A stretch of DNA of 64,000 nucleotides from Flavobacterium nitrogenifigens (GCF_003254565.1 NZ_QJRI01000177.1:1-64000), one strand, 5' to 3'; positions 7,648-16,146 are shown, counted from the stretch's first letter. The notes: generated from the sequence alone by a model not told the origin. Numbers and translations are program-made.

Positions 7648-9332
7648 GTTTTTTCTTTTTTTTATTTCTCCTTTCATGTAAAGAAAAAACAACTTCGTCT
7701 GTTAATATCGATCAAGCTACAAAAGATAAAGCTTTTGCGGTAAGAGATCAGGGTATATTAGATCTTCAAAACAAGAAGTACAATAGTAGCTTTTACAACT
7801 TCAATAAATCAAAAATAATATTTGAGAGTATAAAAGATAGTGCAAATATTGTTTATAATCTCATCCAGATGGCTTCGATTCAGCAAATCAATGGAGATTA
7901 TTACGGAAGCAAAGAAACATTGACCGAAGCATTACCTTATCTTAAGAAGAAAGATATTTATAGTGCCTCTATTAATAATTTCTTTGGAATTGCAGATAAA
8001 GAATTATCTATTTATGATGATGCCATTTTTTATTACAATCAGGCTCTAAAAGATTCAGAAGATGCCACAGCAAAACAGTCTCCCTTAAATAATATTGCTG
8101 TTGTTTACATCCAGCAGAAAAAGTATGATAAAGCCATTGAACTTTTAGAATCTATAATAGAGAAATCAAATGATAAACTTACTGTTAAAAGTAAATGTAG
8201 AGTTTTAGACAATCTGGGATTTGCCTACTTTAAAAAAGGAATGAATGAAAAAGGGCTTTCTTTAATGAATGAAAGCCTTAAAATAAGAACCTCAACCAGT
8301 GATAGTTACGGAGCAATTGGAAGCAATCTTCATTTAGCTGAGTATTATGCCAAAACCGATCCAAAAAAATCAACTCAATATGCTGCAGATGCATATCAAA
8401 CTGCTACAAAATTTAATAGCATTGATGAACGCTTAGATGCTCTATCTTTTTTGATCACAAATAATTCAAAAACTATAAACCCTGAGTACGTACAAAAATT
8501 CATTTTCCTGAATGACAGTATTATTAAAATCCGAAACAATTTTAAAAACAAATTCGCCAAAATTAAATACGATTCAAAAAAAGAAAAGGAAGAAAACCAA
8601 AAACTTCGTTTAGAGAATGTAGAGAATGAAGTTGCTCTGCAAAAAGCCGAAAATCAAAAAATATTATTTCTTTCTGGATTCATTATTCTCTCTATTGTTC
8701 TATTTTTTGTAAAGAAAAATCATCAAAACAAAACTAGAACTATAAAACTAAAAACAGCTTATGATACTGAAACCCGAATTGCCAAAGACATTCACGACGA
8801 ACTAGCCAATGATGTTTTTAACACCATTACTTTCACCCAGACACAACCATTAGAAATTGAAAATACGAAGGAAACTTTAATTCAAAAACTAGATCATATT
8901 TATGCGCGAGTACGTGGTATTTCGAGAGAGAATAATACTATTGACACCAAGACCAATTTTGCATCTAACTTAAAAGAAATGCTTTCTACTTACAATAGCG
9001 ACCATACCAACGTTATTATTAACAATATCGAAAAAGTAAATTGGCATTTGGTTGATGAGTTTAAAAAAGTTACGATTCATAGAATTTTACAAGAATTGAT
9101 GGTTAATATGAAAAAACACAGTCAAGCATCAATAGTTGTAGTAAAATTTGAAAGCAACGGAAAAACAGTATTTATAGATTATACCGATAATGGCAAAGGG
9201 GCCGATAAAAATAAAATTATAAAAAATGGCATGCAAAATATGGAAAACCGTATTTTGGCCATAAAAGGAACTATTACTTTTGACACTAAACCCGATAAAG
9301 GTTTTAAAGTAAAAATAACAATGTCTAAATAA
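7626..9332 (+). CDS. TPR-containing lipoprotein-type sensor histidine kinase, cassette 1
   Basis: 568 aa. An N-terminal signal peptide with lipobox LLSCKEK (Cys18) precedes TPR-like helical repeats over residues about 30-290, a charged coiled coil (about 300-345) and one membrane helix (about 346-366). The cytoplasmic kinase core follows. The HisKA_3-type dimerisation helix has its phospho-acceptor at about His390 (IHDELANDV); the HATPase domain has ELMVNMKKH and DNGKG. The TPR sensor would therefore be periplasmic, held by a lipid at one end and a TM at the other. It is followed 6 nt later by its response regulator. About 60% similar by eye to the kinase at 16207. Confidence 0.88.
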   Translation: MLRSPFFCFFFFLFLLSCKEKTTSSVNIDQATKDKAFAVRDQGILDLQNKKYNSSFYNFNKSKIIFESIKDSANIVYNLIQMASIQQINGDYYGSKETLTEALPYLKKKDIYSASINNFFGIADKELSIYDDAIFYYNQALKDSEDATAKQSPLNNIAVVYIQQKKYDKAIELLESIIEKSNDKLTVKSKCRVLDNLGFAYFKKGMNEKGLSLMNESLKIRTSTSDSYGAIGSNLHLAEYYAKTDPKKSTQYAADAYQTATKFNSIDERLDALSFLITNNSKTINPEYVQKFIFLNDSIIKIRNNFKNKFAKIKYDSKKEKEENQKLRLENVENEVALQKAENQKILFLSGFIILSIVLFFVKKNHQNKTRTIKLKTAYDTETRIAKDIHDELANDVFNTITFTQTQPLEIENTKETLIQKLDHIYARVRGISRENNTIDTKTNFASNLKEMLSTYNSDHTNVIINNIEKVNWHLVDEFKKVTIHRILQELMVNMKKHSQASIVVVKFESNGKTVFIDYTDNGKGADKNKIIKNGMQNMENRILAIKGTITFDTKPDKGFKVKITMSK

Positions 9333-9338
9333 AAGCCT

Positions 9339-10007
9339 ATGTTTAAAAAAGTAATAATAGCCGAGGATTTTGAAGAATTCAATTTAGCTGTACAGCAAAC
9401 TTTGAATGATTTCAACATTGTCAATTTTCAACACGCAAAATATTGTGATGATGCCTTTCTTAAAATAAGAAAAGCGATTCAGGATAATGAGCCATACGAT
9501 TTATTGATTAGTGATCTTTCGTTTAAAAAAGATCATCGTGAAGTAAAAATCGGCAGCGGCGATGAGCTGATTCAGAAAGTTCGAGAACTGCAGCCTGAAA
9601 TTAAAATCATCGCCTACTCTATCGAAGATAAAAGTGCTCGTATAAAATCACTTTTTGAAGATGCAGAAATTAATGCTTTTGTTCTAAAAGGCCGAAATAG
9701 CATTGAGGATCTCAAAAAAGCGCTCACTATAATTTCTGCCTCCGATCAAAAATTTATTTCGCACGAAGTTGCTTCAATACTTCAAGAAAAAGGCAATTAC
9801 GAAATAGACGATGTAGATATTAAAATCTTAAAATATCTGTCTGACGGAACATCTCAGGACGAGATTATAGAAATATTTAAAAACAATGACATAAAACCAA
9901 ATAGTAAAAGTGCTGTGGAAAAAAGATTAGCAAAACTAAAAGACTTTTTTAAAGCCAATAATACTATTCATCTGGTTTCGATTACAAAAGATATGGGAAT
10001 AATTTAA
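9339..10007 (+). CDS. Response regulator of cassette 1
   Basis: 222 aa. The receiver domain (1-125) has the acidic pair ED (9-10), a phospho-acceptor Asp59 in LLISDLSF, the switch Ser in IAYSIED and the conserved Lys in VLKGRN. The C-terminal 75 residues are an HTH-like output domain (YLSDGTSQDEIIEIF, KSAVEKRLAKLKDFF) related in layout to LuxR-type domains but divergent. It is co-transcribed with the TPR kinase (6-nt gap) and followed by a strong terminator. The phased GGGA arrays upstream of both cassettes are candidate targets. There is no second copy in cassette 2, so it may serve both kinases. Confidence 0.88.
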   Translation: MFKKVIIAEDFEEFNLAVQQTLNDFNIVNFQHAKYCDDAFLKIRKAIQDNEPYDLLISDLSFKKDHREVKIGSGDELIQKVRELQPEIKIIAYSIEDKSARIKSLFEDAEINAFVLKGRNSIEDLKKALTIISASDQKFISHEVASILQEKGNYEIDDVDIKILKYLSDGTSQDEIIEIFKNNDIKPNSKSAVEKRLAKLKDFFKANNTIHLVSITKDMGII

Positions 10008-10028
10008 GTCCCTTTTTTACTTATTATT

Positions 10029-10052
10029 AAAGCTCCTTCGGGAGCTTTTTTT
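10029..10052 (+). terminator. Intrinsic terminator of cassette 1
   Basis: AAAGCTCC, tetraloop TTCG, GGAGCTTT, then a T run; located 22 nt after the response regulator stop. Confidence 0.92.
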
Positions 10053-10147
10053 ATTTCCAAAAATTAAAATATCGGATTATGGATTTCCGTAAAATACTGG
10101 TTTTGATTGGTTTTACTTTTGGGTTATCAATTTAAAACTACAAACTA

Positions 10148-11215
10148 ATGGAAATGAACATTCAACTAAAATCATTAGCAGATAAAATAAATCAGCTGAA
10201 AAGTAAAATTGAAACCGAAGAATCTACAAAACATGCTTTTGTACTGCCTTTTATACATGCTTTAGGATACGATGCATTTAATCCGCTAGAAGTAGTTCCT
10301 GAGTTTACGGCCGATCTTGGCTTAAAAAAAGGAGAGAAGGTAGATTATGCTATTTTTCAAAATGGAGAACCTATTATCATTGTAGAATGCAAAAGCTGGA
10401 AAGAAAAACTTACGGTTCATAATTCTCAGTTATTCCGCTATTTCCACGTGACCAAAACTCGATTTGCACTTTTAACAAACGGAATCCAGTATCAGTTCTT
10501 TACCGATTTGGATGATCAGAATAAAATGGACGAAAAGCCTTTTTTAGAATTTGACATCTGTAATCTAAAAGAAAATACTATAAACGAAATTGCTAAATTT
10601 CATAAAGCGAATTTTGATGTTAATAATATTGTAAGCAATGCAAGTTCATTAAAATATATTAAGGAAATTAAAAAGCTTATCAATGCTGAATTAGAAAGCC
10701 CTTCGAATGATTTTACAAAACTCTTCGCGAGCAAAATATATGCAGGAAGACTGACGGAAAAAGTTGTGGATGAATTTAAAGATTTAGTTCAAAAATCGGT
10801 TAGCCAATTTATTAATGACAAGATTAATGATCGTTTAAATGCGGCTTTAAGCAAAGAAACTATTAAACAGCAAGATGAAGAAATTATCTCGGTTGAAGAT
10901 GACAGCAAAGTGGTTACAACCGAAGAAGAACTTGACGCTTATCGCATAGTAGTTGCGATTTTGCGCCGAAAACTGCCAGTTGCCAGAATTGTATCTCGCG
11001 ATACACAATCCTATTTTGGAATATTACTGGACGATAATAATCGAAAACCTCTTTGCAGACTTCACCTAAACAGCGGTAAAAAATACATAAGCCTTTTCAA
11101 CAATAATAAAACGGAAGCTAAAATTGCAATTTCATCCATTGATGATATTTATCAATACGAAAAAGAATTACTAGAAACGGTGGCTCTTTACGAAACAGAA
11201 TTAAATCCCGTATAA
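10148..11215 (+). CDS. Orphan HsdR-N type PD-(D/E)XK nuclease-like protein
   Basis: 355 aa. Residues about 25-140 match the N-terminal nuclease domain of type I restriction HsdR subunits: FVLPFIHALGYDAFNP, then the catalytic pattern VDYAIF...PIIIVECKSWK. There is no helicase/translocase domain, and no HsdM or HsdS gene nearby. The C-terminal 100 residues form a separate domain (LRRKLPV...YFGILLDDN...KPLCRLH) seen in stand-alone proteins of this type. Such genes are often annotated as type I restriction endonuclease, but restriction activity without partners is not supported. A defence or DNA-processing role is possible. Confidence 0.75.
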   Translation: MEMNIQLKSLADKINQLKSKIETEESTKHAFVLPFIHALGYDAFNPLEVVPEFTADLGLKKGEKVDYAIFQNGEPIIIVECKSWKEKLTVHNSQLFRYFHVTKTRFALLTNGIQYQFFTDLDDQNKMDEKPFLEFDICNLKENTINEIAKFHKANFDVNNIVSNASSLKYIKEIKKLINAELESPSNDFTKLFASKIYAGRLTEKVVDEFKDLVQKSVSQFINDKINDRLNAALSKETIKQQDEEIISVEDDSKVVTTEEELDAYRIVVAILRRKLPVARIVSRDTQSYFGILLDDNNRKPLCRLHLNSGKKYISLFNNNKTEAKIAISSIDDIYQYEKELLETVALYETELNPV

Positions 11216-11290
11216 GTACTCATTTTAAAAAATTTAATTCTAATTAGATTTATCGCATCACAAAAATTACTAACCCACAATCAAAACATT

Positions 11291-11656
11291 ATGAAACCTA
11301 AACATTACATAATTTCTGGACTTTGCTTGATTTTATTGGTCGCTGCACTTACTAATCCTGGAACTGAAAAACATAAAGAAGAAGTAAAACTGAAAATGAA
11401 TGCATTTTTAGAAAAAGAAATGGATAAAGAAAATACAACTCAGGACGATGAAATGTCAAATGCTGGAGGAATGTTAGGAAATGCTCTAGCACAATCGATG
11501 GTAAACATGCTCGTAGATAATATAGTTTCTTCATCAAATTATATTCTTTTTTCGACAACAGATGTTACTGTCGACGGAAAAACCAAAACTATTGGCTTTG
11601 GTATTTTGGGAAATGTCTTTTTATCTAACAAAATAGATGAAGCAATAAAACAATAA
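11291..11656 (+). CDS. DUF4359-like small membrane-anchored protein
   Basis: 121 aa. An N-terminal hydrophobic segment (residues about 6-22) is followed by a NPGTEKHKEEVK motif and an amphipathic C-terminal part (FSTTDVTVDGKTKTIGFGILGNVF). The pattern resembles the DUF4359 family of unknown function. It starts a run of three short exported proteins in the same direction. Probably periplasmic. Confidence 0.7.
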   Translation: MKPKHYIISGLCLILLVAALTNPGTEKHKEEVKLKMNAFLEKEMDKENTTQDDEMSNAGGMLGNALAQSMVNMLVDNIVSSSNYILFSTTDVTVDGKTKTIGFGILGNVFLSNKIDEAIKQ

Positions 11657-11695
11657 AAAACAGAATTTTTCAGCTCACTAAATACCACATTGCCT

Positions 11696-12109
11696 ATGCA
11701 AAAAAATTACCTCATCTTACTTTTATTATTCTCATTTTATTCGTGTAAGAAAGCGGCCTCTCCGCCTCCATTGCCAAAAGTAAATTCATTTTATAAATCG
11801 GTAATTACTGCGGATGACCGAAAGACGATCACTCCCCAAGAAGCCAGAACATATCACGTAAATAAAACTTATCAGTACGAATACAGAACAGGAAACCCTG
11901 GAAATTATGAGTACAATTATGATGTAAAAGGAATAAATAGCGTAGGAGATTCTGTCTCTGGCAATATAAATGTTTCGGGAAAATACGGCGCCGGAATTTT
12001 AACAACTGATACGATTTCAGAAATCGAAATCAATACAGAATGGATTTCATACGGGAAATTAAAAGCTTTTGATAAAAAAGGAAACGAATATCAATTAATT
12101 GTCAAATAA
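11696..12109 (+). CDS. Small lipoprotein, unknown function
   Basis: 137 aa from the ATG at 11696; an in-frame TTG at 11690 is less likely. The signal peptide ends in lipobox FYSCKKA. The mature chain is rich in Tyr and Gly (TYQYEYRTGNPGNYEYNYDVKG) and predicted beta-strands, resembling a small OB-like beta-barrel; no family is recognised. It follows the DUF4359-like gene by 39 nt and precedes another secreted protein by 11 nt, so the three may form one transcript. Confidence 0.75.
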   Translation: MQKNYLILLLLFSFYSCKKAASPPPLPKVNSFYKSVITADDRKTITPQEARTYHVNKTYQYEYRTGNPGNYEYNYDVKGINSVGDSVSGNINVSGKYGAGILTTDTISEIEINTEWISYGKLKAFDKKGNEYQLIVK

Positions 12110-12120
12110 AAAATATCTAA

Positions 12121-12330
12121 ATGAAATATACTTTACTGTTACTTTTTGTTTTTGCAACTTCATTTAGTCCATCAGAAACCAACGTCTATATTTGTGGTCC
12201 TACTGGTGCAAAAAAATACCATTATAATGAAAACTGCCGTGGCTTAAGTGCTTGCAGTCATGGAACAGTAAAAACATCTCTTAAACAAGCACAAGGTTTA
12301 GGCTTAACACTATGCGGATGGGAAGATTGA
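12121..12330 (+). CDS. Small secreted cysteine-containing protein
   Basis: 69 aa. A signal peptide (about 1-18) precedes a compact mature domain with four cysteines: VYICGPTGAKKYHYNENCRGLSAC ending in LCGWE (pattern CxGP, NCRGLS, LCGW). Proteins with this pattern are common hypothetical proteins in Bacteroidota and are sometimes fused to nucleases or phage proteins. Function unknown; disulfide or metal-binding cysteines are likely. It is the last gene of the short-protein run. Confidence 0.75.
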   Translation: MKYTLLLLFVFATSFSPSETNVYICGPTGAKKYHYNENCRGLSACSHGTVKTSLKQAQGLGLTLCGWED

Positions 12331-12423
12331 TTATCTTCCCATTTTCATATTTAATCATTTGATAATAATCACTTTACAATAATTTCACATTAGTTTTCTT
12401 AATTTGATATAAAACTAATCGTT

Positions 12424-12507
12424 ATGAAATTCTTTAATCTAAAATTCCTAGTATCATTCAAAGAATGGCTTTTTTTAAGAGCAATGCAATCTTCTTTCCT
12501 ACATTAA
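12424..12507 (+). CDS. Possible 27-aa ORF upstream of the beta-glucosidase
   Basis: An ATG with the context AATCGTT opens a 27-codon frame encoding a basic, aromatic peptide (MKFFNLKF...KEWLFLRAMQ...). It ends 33 nt before the beta-glucosidase start. It could be a leader peptide or chance; there is no homologue or terminator to support it. Confidence 0.25.
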   Translation: MKFFNLKFLVSFKEWLFLRAMQSSFLH

Positions 12508-12540
12508 TAAACCATTATAAATAAAGGAAAGCATTATTGA

Positions 12541-13893
12541 ATGAATAAAATTGAAAGCTCATTTTTGAACAAAAACCAATTTGGTAACGACTTCTTGTGG
12601 GGTGTTTCTACCGCCGCTTTCCAAATTGAAGGTGCACACGATGCCGACGGAAAAGGTTCTTCTATCTGGGACGTTTTTACTTCTCAAAAAGGAAAAATCA
12701 AAAACGGACATCATGCTATAACCGCTTGTGATTTCTACAATTGTTATCAGGATGACATTAATTTAATTAAGGAACTAAATATCCCGAATTTTAGGTTTTC
12801 TATCAGCTGGCCTAGAATTATGCCTACTGGTGTTCATCCTATCAATCAAGCAGGCATCGACTATTACAACAAAATTATAGATTCGCTGCTGGCTTCGGGA
12901 ATCGAACCTTGGATTACACTTTATCATTGGGACTTACCGCATGAACTAGAAATAAAAGGAGGTTGGACAAACCGCGAATCGGTTTCTTGGTTCAAAGAAT
13001 ATGTAGAAGTCTGCGTACAGTTTTTTGGCGATCGTGTTAAAAACTGGATGGTCATTAACGAGCCTTCTGTATTTACTGGTGCTGGTTATTTTTTAGGTAT
13101 TCATGCGCCTGGAAAAAAAGGCATTACCAATTATCTTAAAGCCATACATCACGTAACTCTAGCCACTTCTACCGGAGCTAAAATAATTCGAGAAAGAGTT
13201 CCCGATGCACATATCGGAACCACATTCTCCTGCACGCATATTGAACCTGCAACAGAAAGCGTAAAAGATGTTGAAGCCTCAAAACGTGTAGATACTTTAT
13301 TGAATAGGACTTTTATTGAACCCATTTTAGGATTAGGATATCCGCAGAAAGATCTTCCTGTACTTAAAAAATTGAATAATTATATTCTTGAAGACGATTT
13401 AAATAATCTGGTTTTCGATTTTGATTTCATCGGATTACAGTGTTACACTCGAGAGGTTGTAAAACATTCTATTTTAACTCCATATATTGGCGCCGAATTG
13501 ATAAGTGCTGAAAAAAGAAATGTAATCTCAACCGAAATGGGCTGGGAAGTTTATCCTCCTGCTATGTATCATATTCTTAAAAAGTTTAACGAATATGACG
13601 GAATAAAAAAAATCATTATTACCGAAAACGGAGCTGCTTTTCCAGATACTGTCCAAAACGGAAAAGTCCATGATATAAAACGAACCCATTTTATTCAAGA
13701 CAATTTAGAACAAATATTAAAGGCAAAACAAGAAGGCTTAAATGTTGAAGGCTATTTTGTATGGAGCCTTACTGATAATTTTGAATGGGCAGAAGGTTAT
13801 AATGCCCGATTCGGATTAATTCACGTTGATTTTGAAACGCAAAAAAGAACTATAAAAAACTCTGGATTGTGGTTTAAGGATTTTTTATCCTAG
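12541..13893 (+). CDS. Beta-glucosidase, glycoside hydrolase family 1
   Basis: 450 aa, the full length of bacterial GH1 enzymes. The acid/base Glu is in INEPS and the nucleophile Glu in ITENGAAF; the N-terminal signature FLWGVSTAAFQIEGA is intact, as are the sugar-binding residues of WSLTDNFEWAEGY. There is no signal peptide, so it works in the cytoplasm on beta-glucosides or oligosaccharides brought in by transporters. No sugar transporter or regulator is adjacent, so the natural substrate stays open. Confidence 0.95.
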   Translation: MNKIESSFLNKNQFGNDFLWGVSTAAFQIEGAHDADGKGSSIWDVFTSQKGKIKNGHHAITACDFYNCYQDDINLIKELNIPNFRFSISWPRIMPTGVHPINQAGIDYYNKIIDSLLASGIEPWITLYHWDLPHELEIKGGWTNRESVSWFKEYVEVCVQFFGDRVKNWMVINEPSVFTGAGYFLGIHAPGKKGITNYLKAIHHVTLATSTGAKIIRERVPDAHIGTTFSCTHIEPATESVKDVEASKRVDTLLNRTFIEPILGLGYPQKDLPVLKKLNNYILEDDLNNLVFDFDFIGLQCYTREVVKHSILTPYIGAELISAEKRNVISTEMGWEVYPPAMYHILKKFNEYDGIKKIIITENGAAFPDTVQNGKVHDIKRTHFIQDNLEQILKAKQEGLNVEGYFVWSLTDNFEWAEGYNARFGLIHVDFETQKRTIKNSGLWFKDFLS

Positions 13894-13902
13894 CTGTTTT
13901 GG

Positions 13903-14034
13903 TTTTACCGCAAAGGATTTTCGCAAAGTGCGCTAAGTCTTTTTAAGATACCTTTCAGTTAAAACAAAGTTCGCAAAGCGATATAAATTGCTTTGCGAAC
14001 TTTGCGTTTAGCTTTGTGCCCTTTGCGGTTAAAA
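13903..14034. repeat. Nested inverted repeats (GCAAAG family)
   Basis: An outer dyad ACCGCAAAGG / CCTTTGCGGT encloses a perfect inner one, GTTCGCAAAGC (13969-13979) with GCTTTGCGAAC (13990-14000). It lies between convergent genes and may act as a bidirectional terminator. A related GCGAAC/TTTGCG sequence lies at 57397-57460. Confidence 0.75.
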
Positions 14035-14051
14035 AACCAATCCAGATATCA

Positions 14052-14414
14052 TTAAGACTTATATTTATAATTTTGTTTTAAGATTCCAACATTGACTTTT
14101 CCGTTAGTTTTTAAGTGTGCCATTATTCTAATGTACTTCTCTTCGGGATATTTTACATTAAAACTAAAGGTTGTATCTTTTGTTTTTACTTGAAGCAAGT
14201 GTTTTCCTTCATCAGATATTGATAATCCGACTGTTTCATAAGTAGGCAATGCTTCTGTTGCTTTTAAGGTAATTTCTTGAACTTTTTCTTTATCCAGAAA
14301 TACTTCTAGTTTTAAATTGTCCAATTTCATATCTGTTGGCTGTTCAAACGAAACAACATATTTTTTACAGCTGACAGTGCATAAAACAATTAAGAGTATT
14401 AGGAGTTTTTTCAT
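14052..14414 (-). CDS. Small lipoprotein, unknown function
   Basis: 120 aa with a signal peptide and lipobox TVSCKKY (Cys16). The mature part of about 100 residues has a predicted beta-sandwich pattern (LKLEVFLDKEKVQEITLKA, HLLQVKTKDTTFSF) typical of small periplasmic lipoproteins. No family is recognised. Monocistronic, with no functional link visible to its neighbours. Confidence 0.75.
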   Translation of the reverse strand: MKKLLILLIVLCTVSCKKYVVSFEQPTDMKLDNLKLEVFLDKEKVQEITLKATEALPTYETVGLSISDEGKHLLQVKTKDTTFSFNVKYPEEKYIRIMAHLKTNGKVNVGILKQNYKYKS

Positions 14415-14788
14415 AAGGGGTATTTTAGACTAATTTTTATCAAAAATCAAAACCGTTTTTAATGTTTTATAAATATAAATAATTTTATTTCAATCTGGCT
14501 AAAAAACCAAATTTTACAATTTTTTGGAATACATAATTACTCCAAAAAAGACAGGGAAAAATTCTTCAAAAAAAAGGTAAAAAAAACAAAAAAATCTCTT
14601 ATTTTATTGAATTTCATTAGGTTTATCGGGATTTTTTTCTTATCTTTATAGTGTAAATAACAGTAAATATATGCCGAAAAACACACTTTTTAAACGCCAA
14701 AATTACACTTCAAAAAATCATTCTTTTTATTCTTTCAAGCATTTTATTTTTCAAAATGCATTCAGATTTCATTTCGAAATCATGTTGC
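14415..14788. other. AT-rich intergenic stretch, no gene seen
   Basis: This 374-bp gap contains long A and T runs. A 62-codon frame at 14671-14859 runs antisense into the end of the next gene and has no coding character, so it is not called. A TATCTTTA octamer near 14640 is a possible weak -7 box. Confidence 0.5.
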
Positions 14789-15418
14789 TTAATCTTTTTT
14801 CTGCACCAAGTATAAACATGCAGAAGACACCAGAGCAACTGTTCCAACCGCAATCGTAATTATTTTGCGAGGATATATTTTCTGAACCATTTCTTTAGAA
14901 AATAAATCTTTAAAATTTAGCATAAGATTTTCCTTTTCAGGAACTTCTTTAGACTCTTCATTTTCATTTTTCAACAAAACATTTTCTTCTATGCCATTAC
15001 TATCAATTTCAACCGTTACATCCTTCGCGACATTCTTAGTTTGTTTTGCTTCTTCAATTCTACATTTTTCGTTGAACTTTTTAAAAGGACGCGGCTGAAA
15101 ATCGACTAGCACTGCGGCAAGATTTATGGCGTCAATATTGGTTGGGTCTGTTTCGCCTTTAAAGAAAGTTTCAATAGGCCTAAACTTATCTTTTTGATTT
15201 TTAAACTTATTCTTTTGGGTATAGTCAAAATCTACGCACAGTAAATTTCTAAAAACTTTTAAATCATCTTGAGTCGGGTTGTCTTCAAAGATAAGCCAGC
15301 ATAAATCGCGGAGTTTTCCGCGGGAAGGATGGTACAGAAAATCAAAGTACTCACCGTCTTTTTCAATCTCGTATTTAATTTTAATCGCCTTTTTATATTC
15401 TTCTAATGTATTGTTCAT
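14789..15418 (-). CDS. One-TM protein of signalling cassette 2 (short paralogue)
   Basis: 209 aa, paralogous to the product of 6032-7042 over residues 1-120 (PSRGKLRDLCW, RPIETFFKGETDP, LVDFQPRPFKKF). A shorter acidic linker (EENVLLKNENEESKEVPEK) leads to one membrane helix near the end (ITIAVGTVALVSSACLYLV), and the protein stops six residues later. The cysteine-containing extracytoplasmic domain of copy 1 is therefore missing. It is divergent from the cassette 2 lipoprotein and kinase. The clean stop after the helix suggests a functional short form rather than recent decay, but that is inference. Confidence 0.8.
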   Translation of the reverse strand: MNNTLEEYKKAIKIKYEIEKDGEYFDFLYHPSRGKLRDLCWLIFEDNPTQDDLKVFRNLLCVDFDYTQKNKFKNQKDKFRPIETFFKGETDPTNIDAINLAAVLVDFQPRPFKKFNEKCRIEEAKQTKNVAKDVTVEIDSNGIEENVLLKNENEESKEVPEKENLMLNFKDLFSKEMVQKIYPRKIITIAVGTVALVSSACLYLVQKKD

Positions 15419-15661
15419 CTTACTTTTTTAGAAAATTCTTTTGACTCCTTTTATTTCCATTTTTAACTAAAACTTTTTTATATGCCTTTATTTTCAACCT
15501 CTAAATTTAATCATTACAAACAATTCAATTTCTATTCCAAATCTATACTATTTCTATATTTTTTTTAATAGTCCCAGCCAACTTTTGACAGACTTATTGC
15601 ATCTATTATAATAAGAGATTTGTCTAAAATTAAATAATTCAAACTAGACTTTTAAGCTTTT

Positions 15662-15709
15662 TTCTGGGAATTTCTGGGAATCTCAGGAAAACGCGGGAAT
15701 TCTGGGAAT
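15662..15709. promoter_or_regulatory. Helically phased TGGGAAT array, copy 2
   Basis: TGGGAAT at 15665 and 15675, CAGGAAA at 15684, CGGGAAT at 15694 and TGGGAAT at 15703: five units at intervals of 10, 9, 10 and 9 bp. The array ends about 30 bp before the promoter-like box at 15739, as in copy 1. Likely a cooperative operator. Confidence 0.65.
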
Positions 15710-15738
15710 CCCTTGCCAGCTAAGGCCTGGAAGCTCCT

Positions 15739-15746
15739 TTACTTTG
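15739..15746 (+). promoter_or_regulatory. Promoter-like -7 box of cassette 2 leader
   Basis: TTACTTTG, the same octamer as in cassette 1 at the same distance from array, leader and lipoprotein. A TTG lies 23 bp upstream, within the spacing range reported for Flavobacterium. Confidence 0.5.
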
Positions 15747-15752
15747 CATCAA

Positions 15753-15972
15753 GAAATTAGTTCAGGTTTTGTCTGCAGACTAAAACAATAAAGAAAACCA
15801 GTTCTAATTAAGAGTGTAAAAAAACTGTAAGACCGAGTTTATTCGGGAAGTATAAATAACGTCTTACTGTTCTACACACTTCACTTCCCAAAACCAATGT
15901 TGGTATTGTCCCAAAGCCTCTGGATCATTCCGGACAGCAATACCTATGTCTAATTTCTTAAAAATAAACAAA
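15753..15972 (+). promoter_or_regulatory. Conserved structured 5' leader RNA, copy 2
   Basis: Same architecture as copy 1. P1: AGTGT 15813-15817 with ACACT 15876-15880. P2: GTAAGAC 15827-15833 with GTCTTAC 15861-15867. P3: GGGAAGT 15845-15851 with ACTTCCC 15883-15889, crossing P2. P4: GGTATTG 15902-15908 with CAATACC 15938-15944. Against copy 1, P4 changes GGCA/TGCC to GGTA/TACC and P1 changes a C-G pair to U-A. The P2-P3 loop lengths are nearly equal in the two copies (11-13, 9-11 and 15 nt). Confidence 0.65.
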
Positions 15973-16146
15973 ATGAAAAAACTAATACTATTTATCGCTT
16001 TTGCGCTATTGTTCACGATATTTTCTTGCACTCCTGATGAGTACGAGACACAACCAGTTAAGAAAACTGAAAAAGTAGATGGTCACGCTGGTAATGATAT
16101 ACCTGATGGTCCTGGTGATGTACCAAAACCACCTATAAAATCATAA
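15973..16146 (+). CDS. Tiny lipoprotein of signalling cassette 2
   Basis: 57 aa from the ATG at 15973, chosen because copy 1 aligns there; an in-frame ATG at 15946 immediately follows the leader hairpin and would add nine residues. The signal peptide ends in FSC. The mature peptide is about 40 aa with CTPDEYET, a Lys-rich middle, a GNDIPDGPGD stretch and a proline-rich end (PKPPIK). Function unknown; same position and gross composition as the peptide at 7380. A periplasmic ligand or partner for the kinase is inferred. Confidence 0.75.
   Translation: MKKLILFIAFALLFTIFSCTPDEYETQPVKKTEKVDGHAGNDIPDGPGDVPKPPIKS

Noticed and set aside
10148..11215. A type I restriction-modification system
   Set aside because: No HsdM, HsdS or helicase segment exists here, so the system cannot be claimed from one nuclease domain.
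14671..14859. Open frame of 62 codons on the plus strand
   Set aside because: Overlaps the 3' end of the minus-strand cassette 2 membrane-protein gene and has no homologous or coding character.
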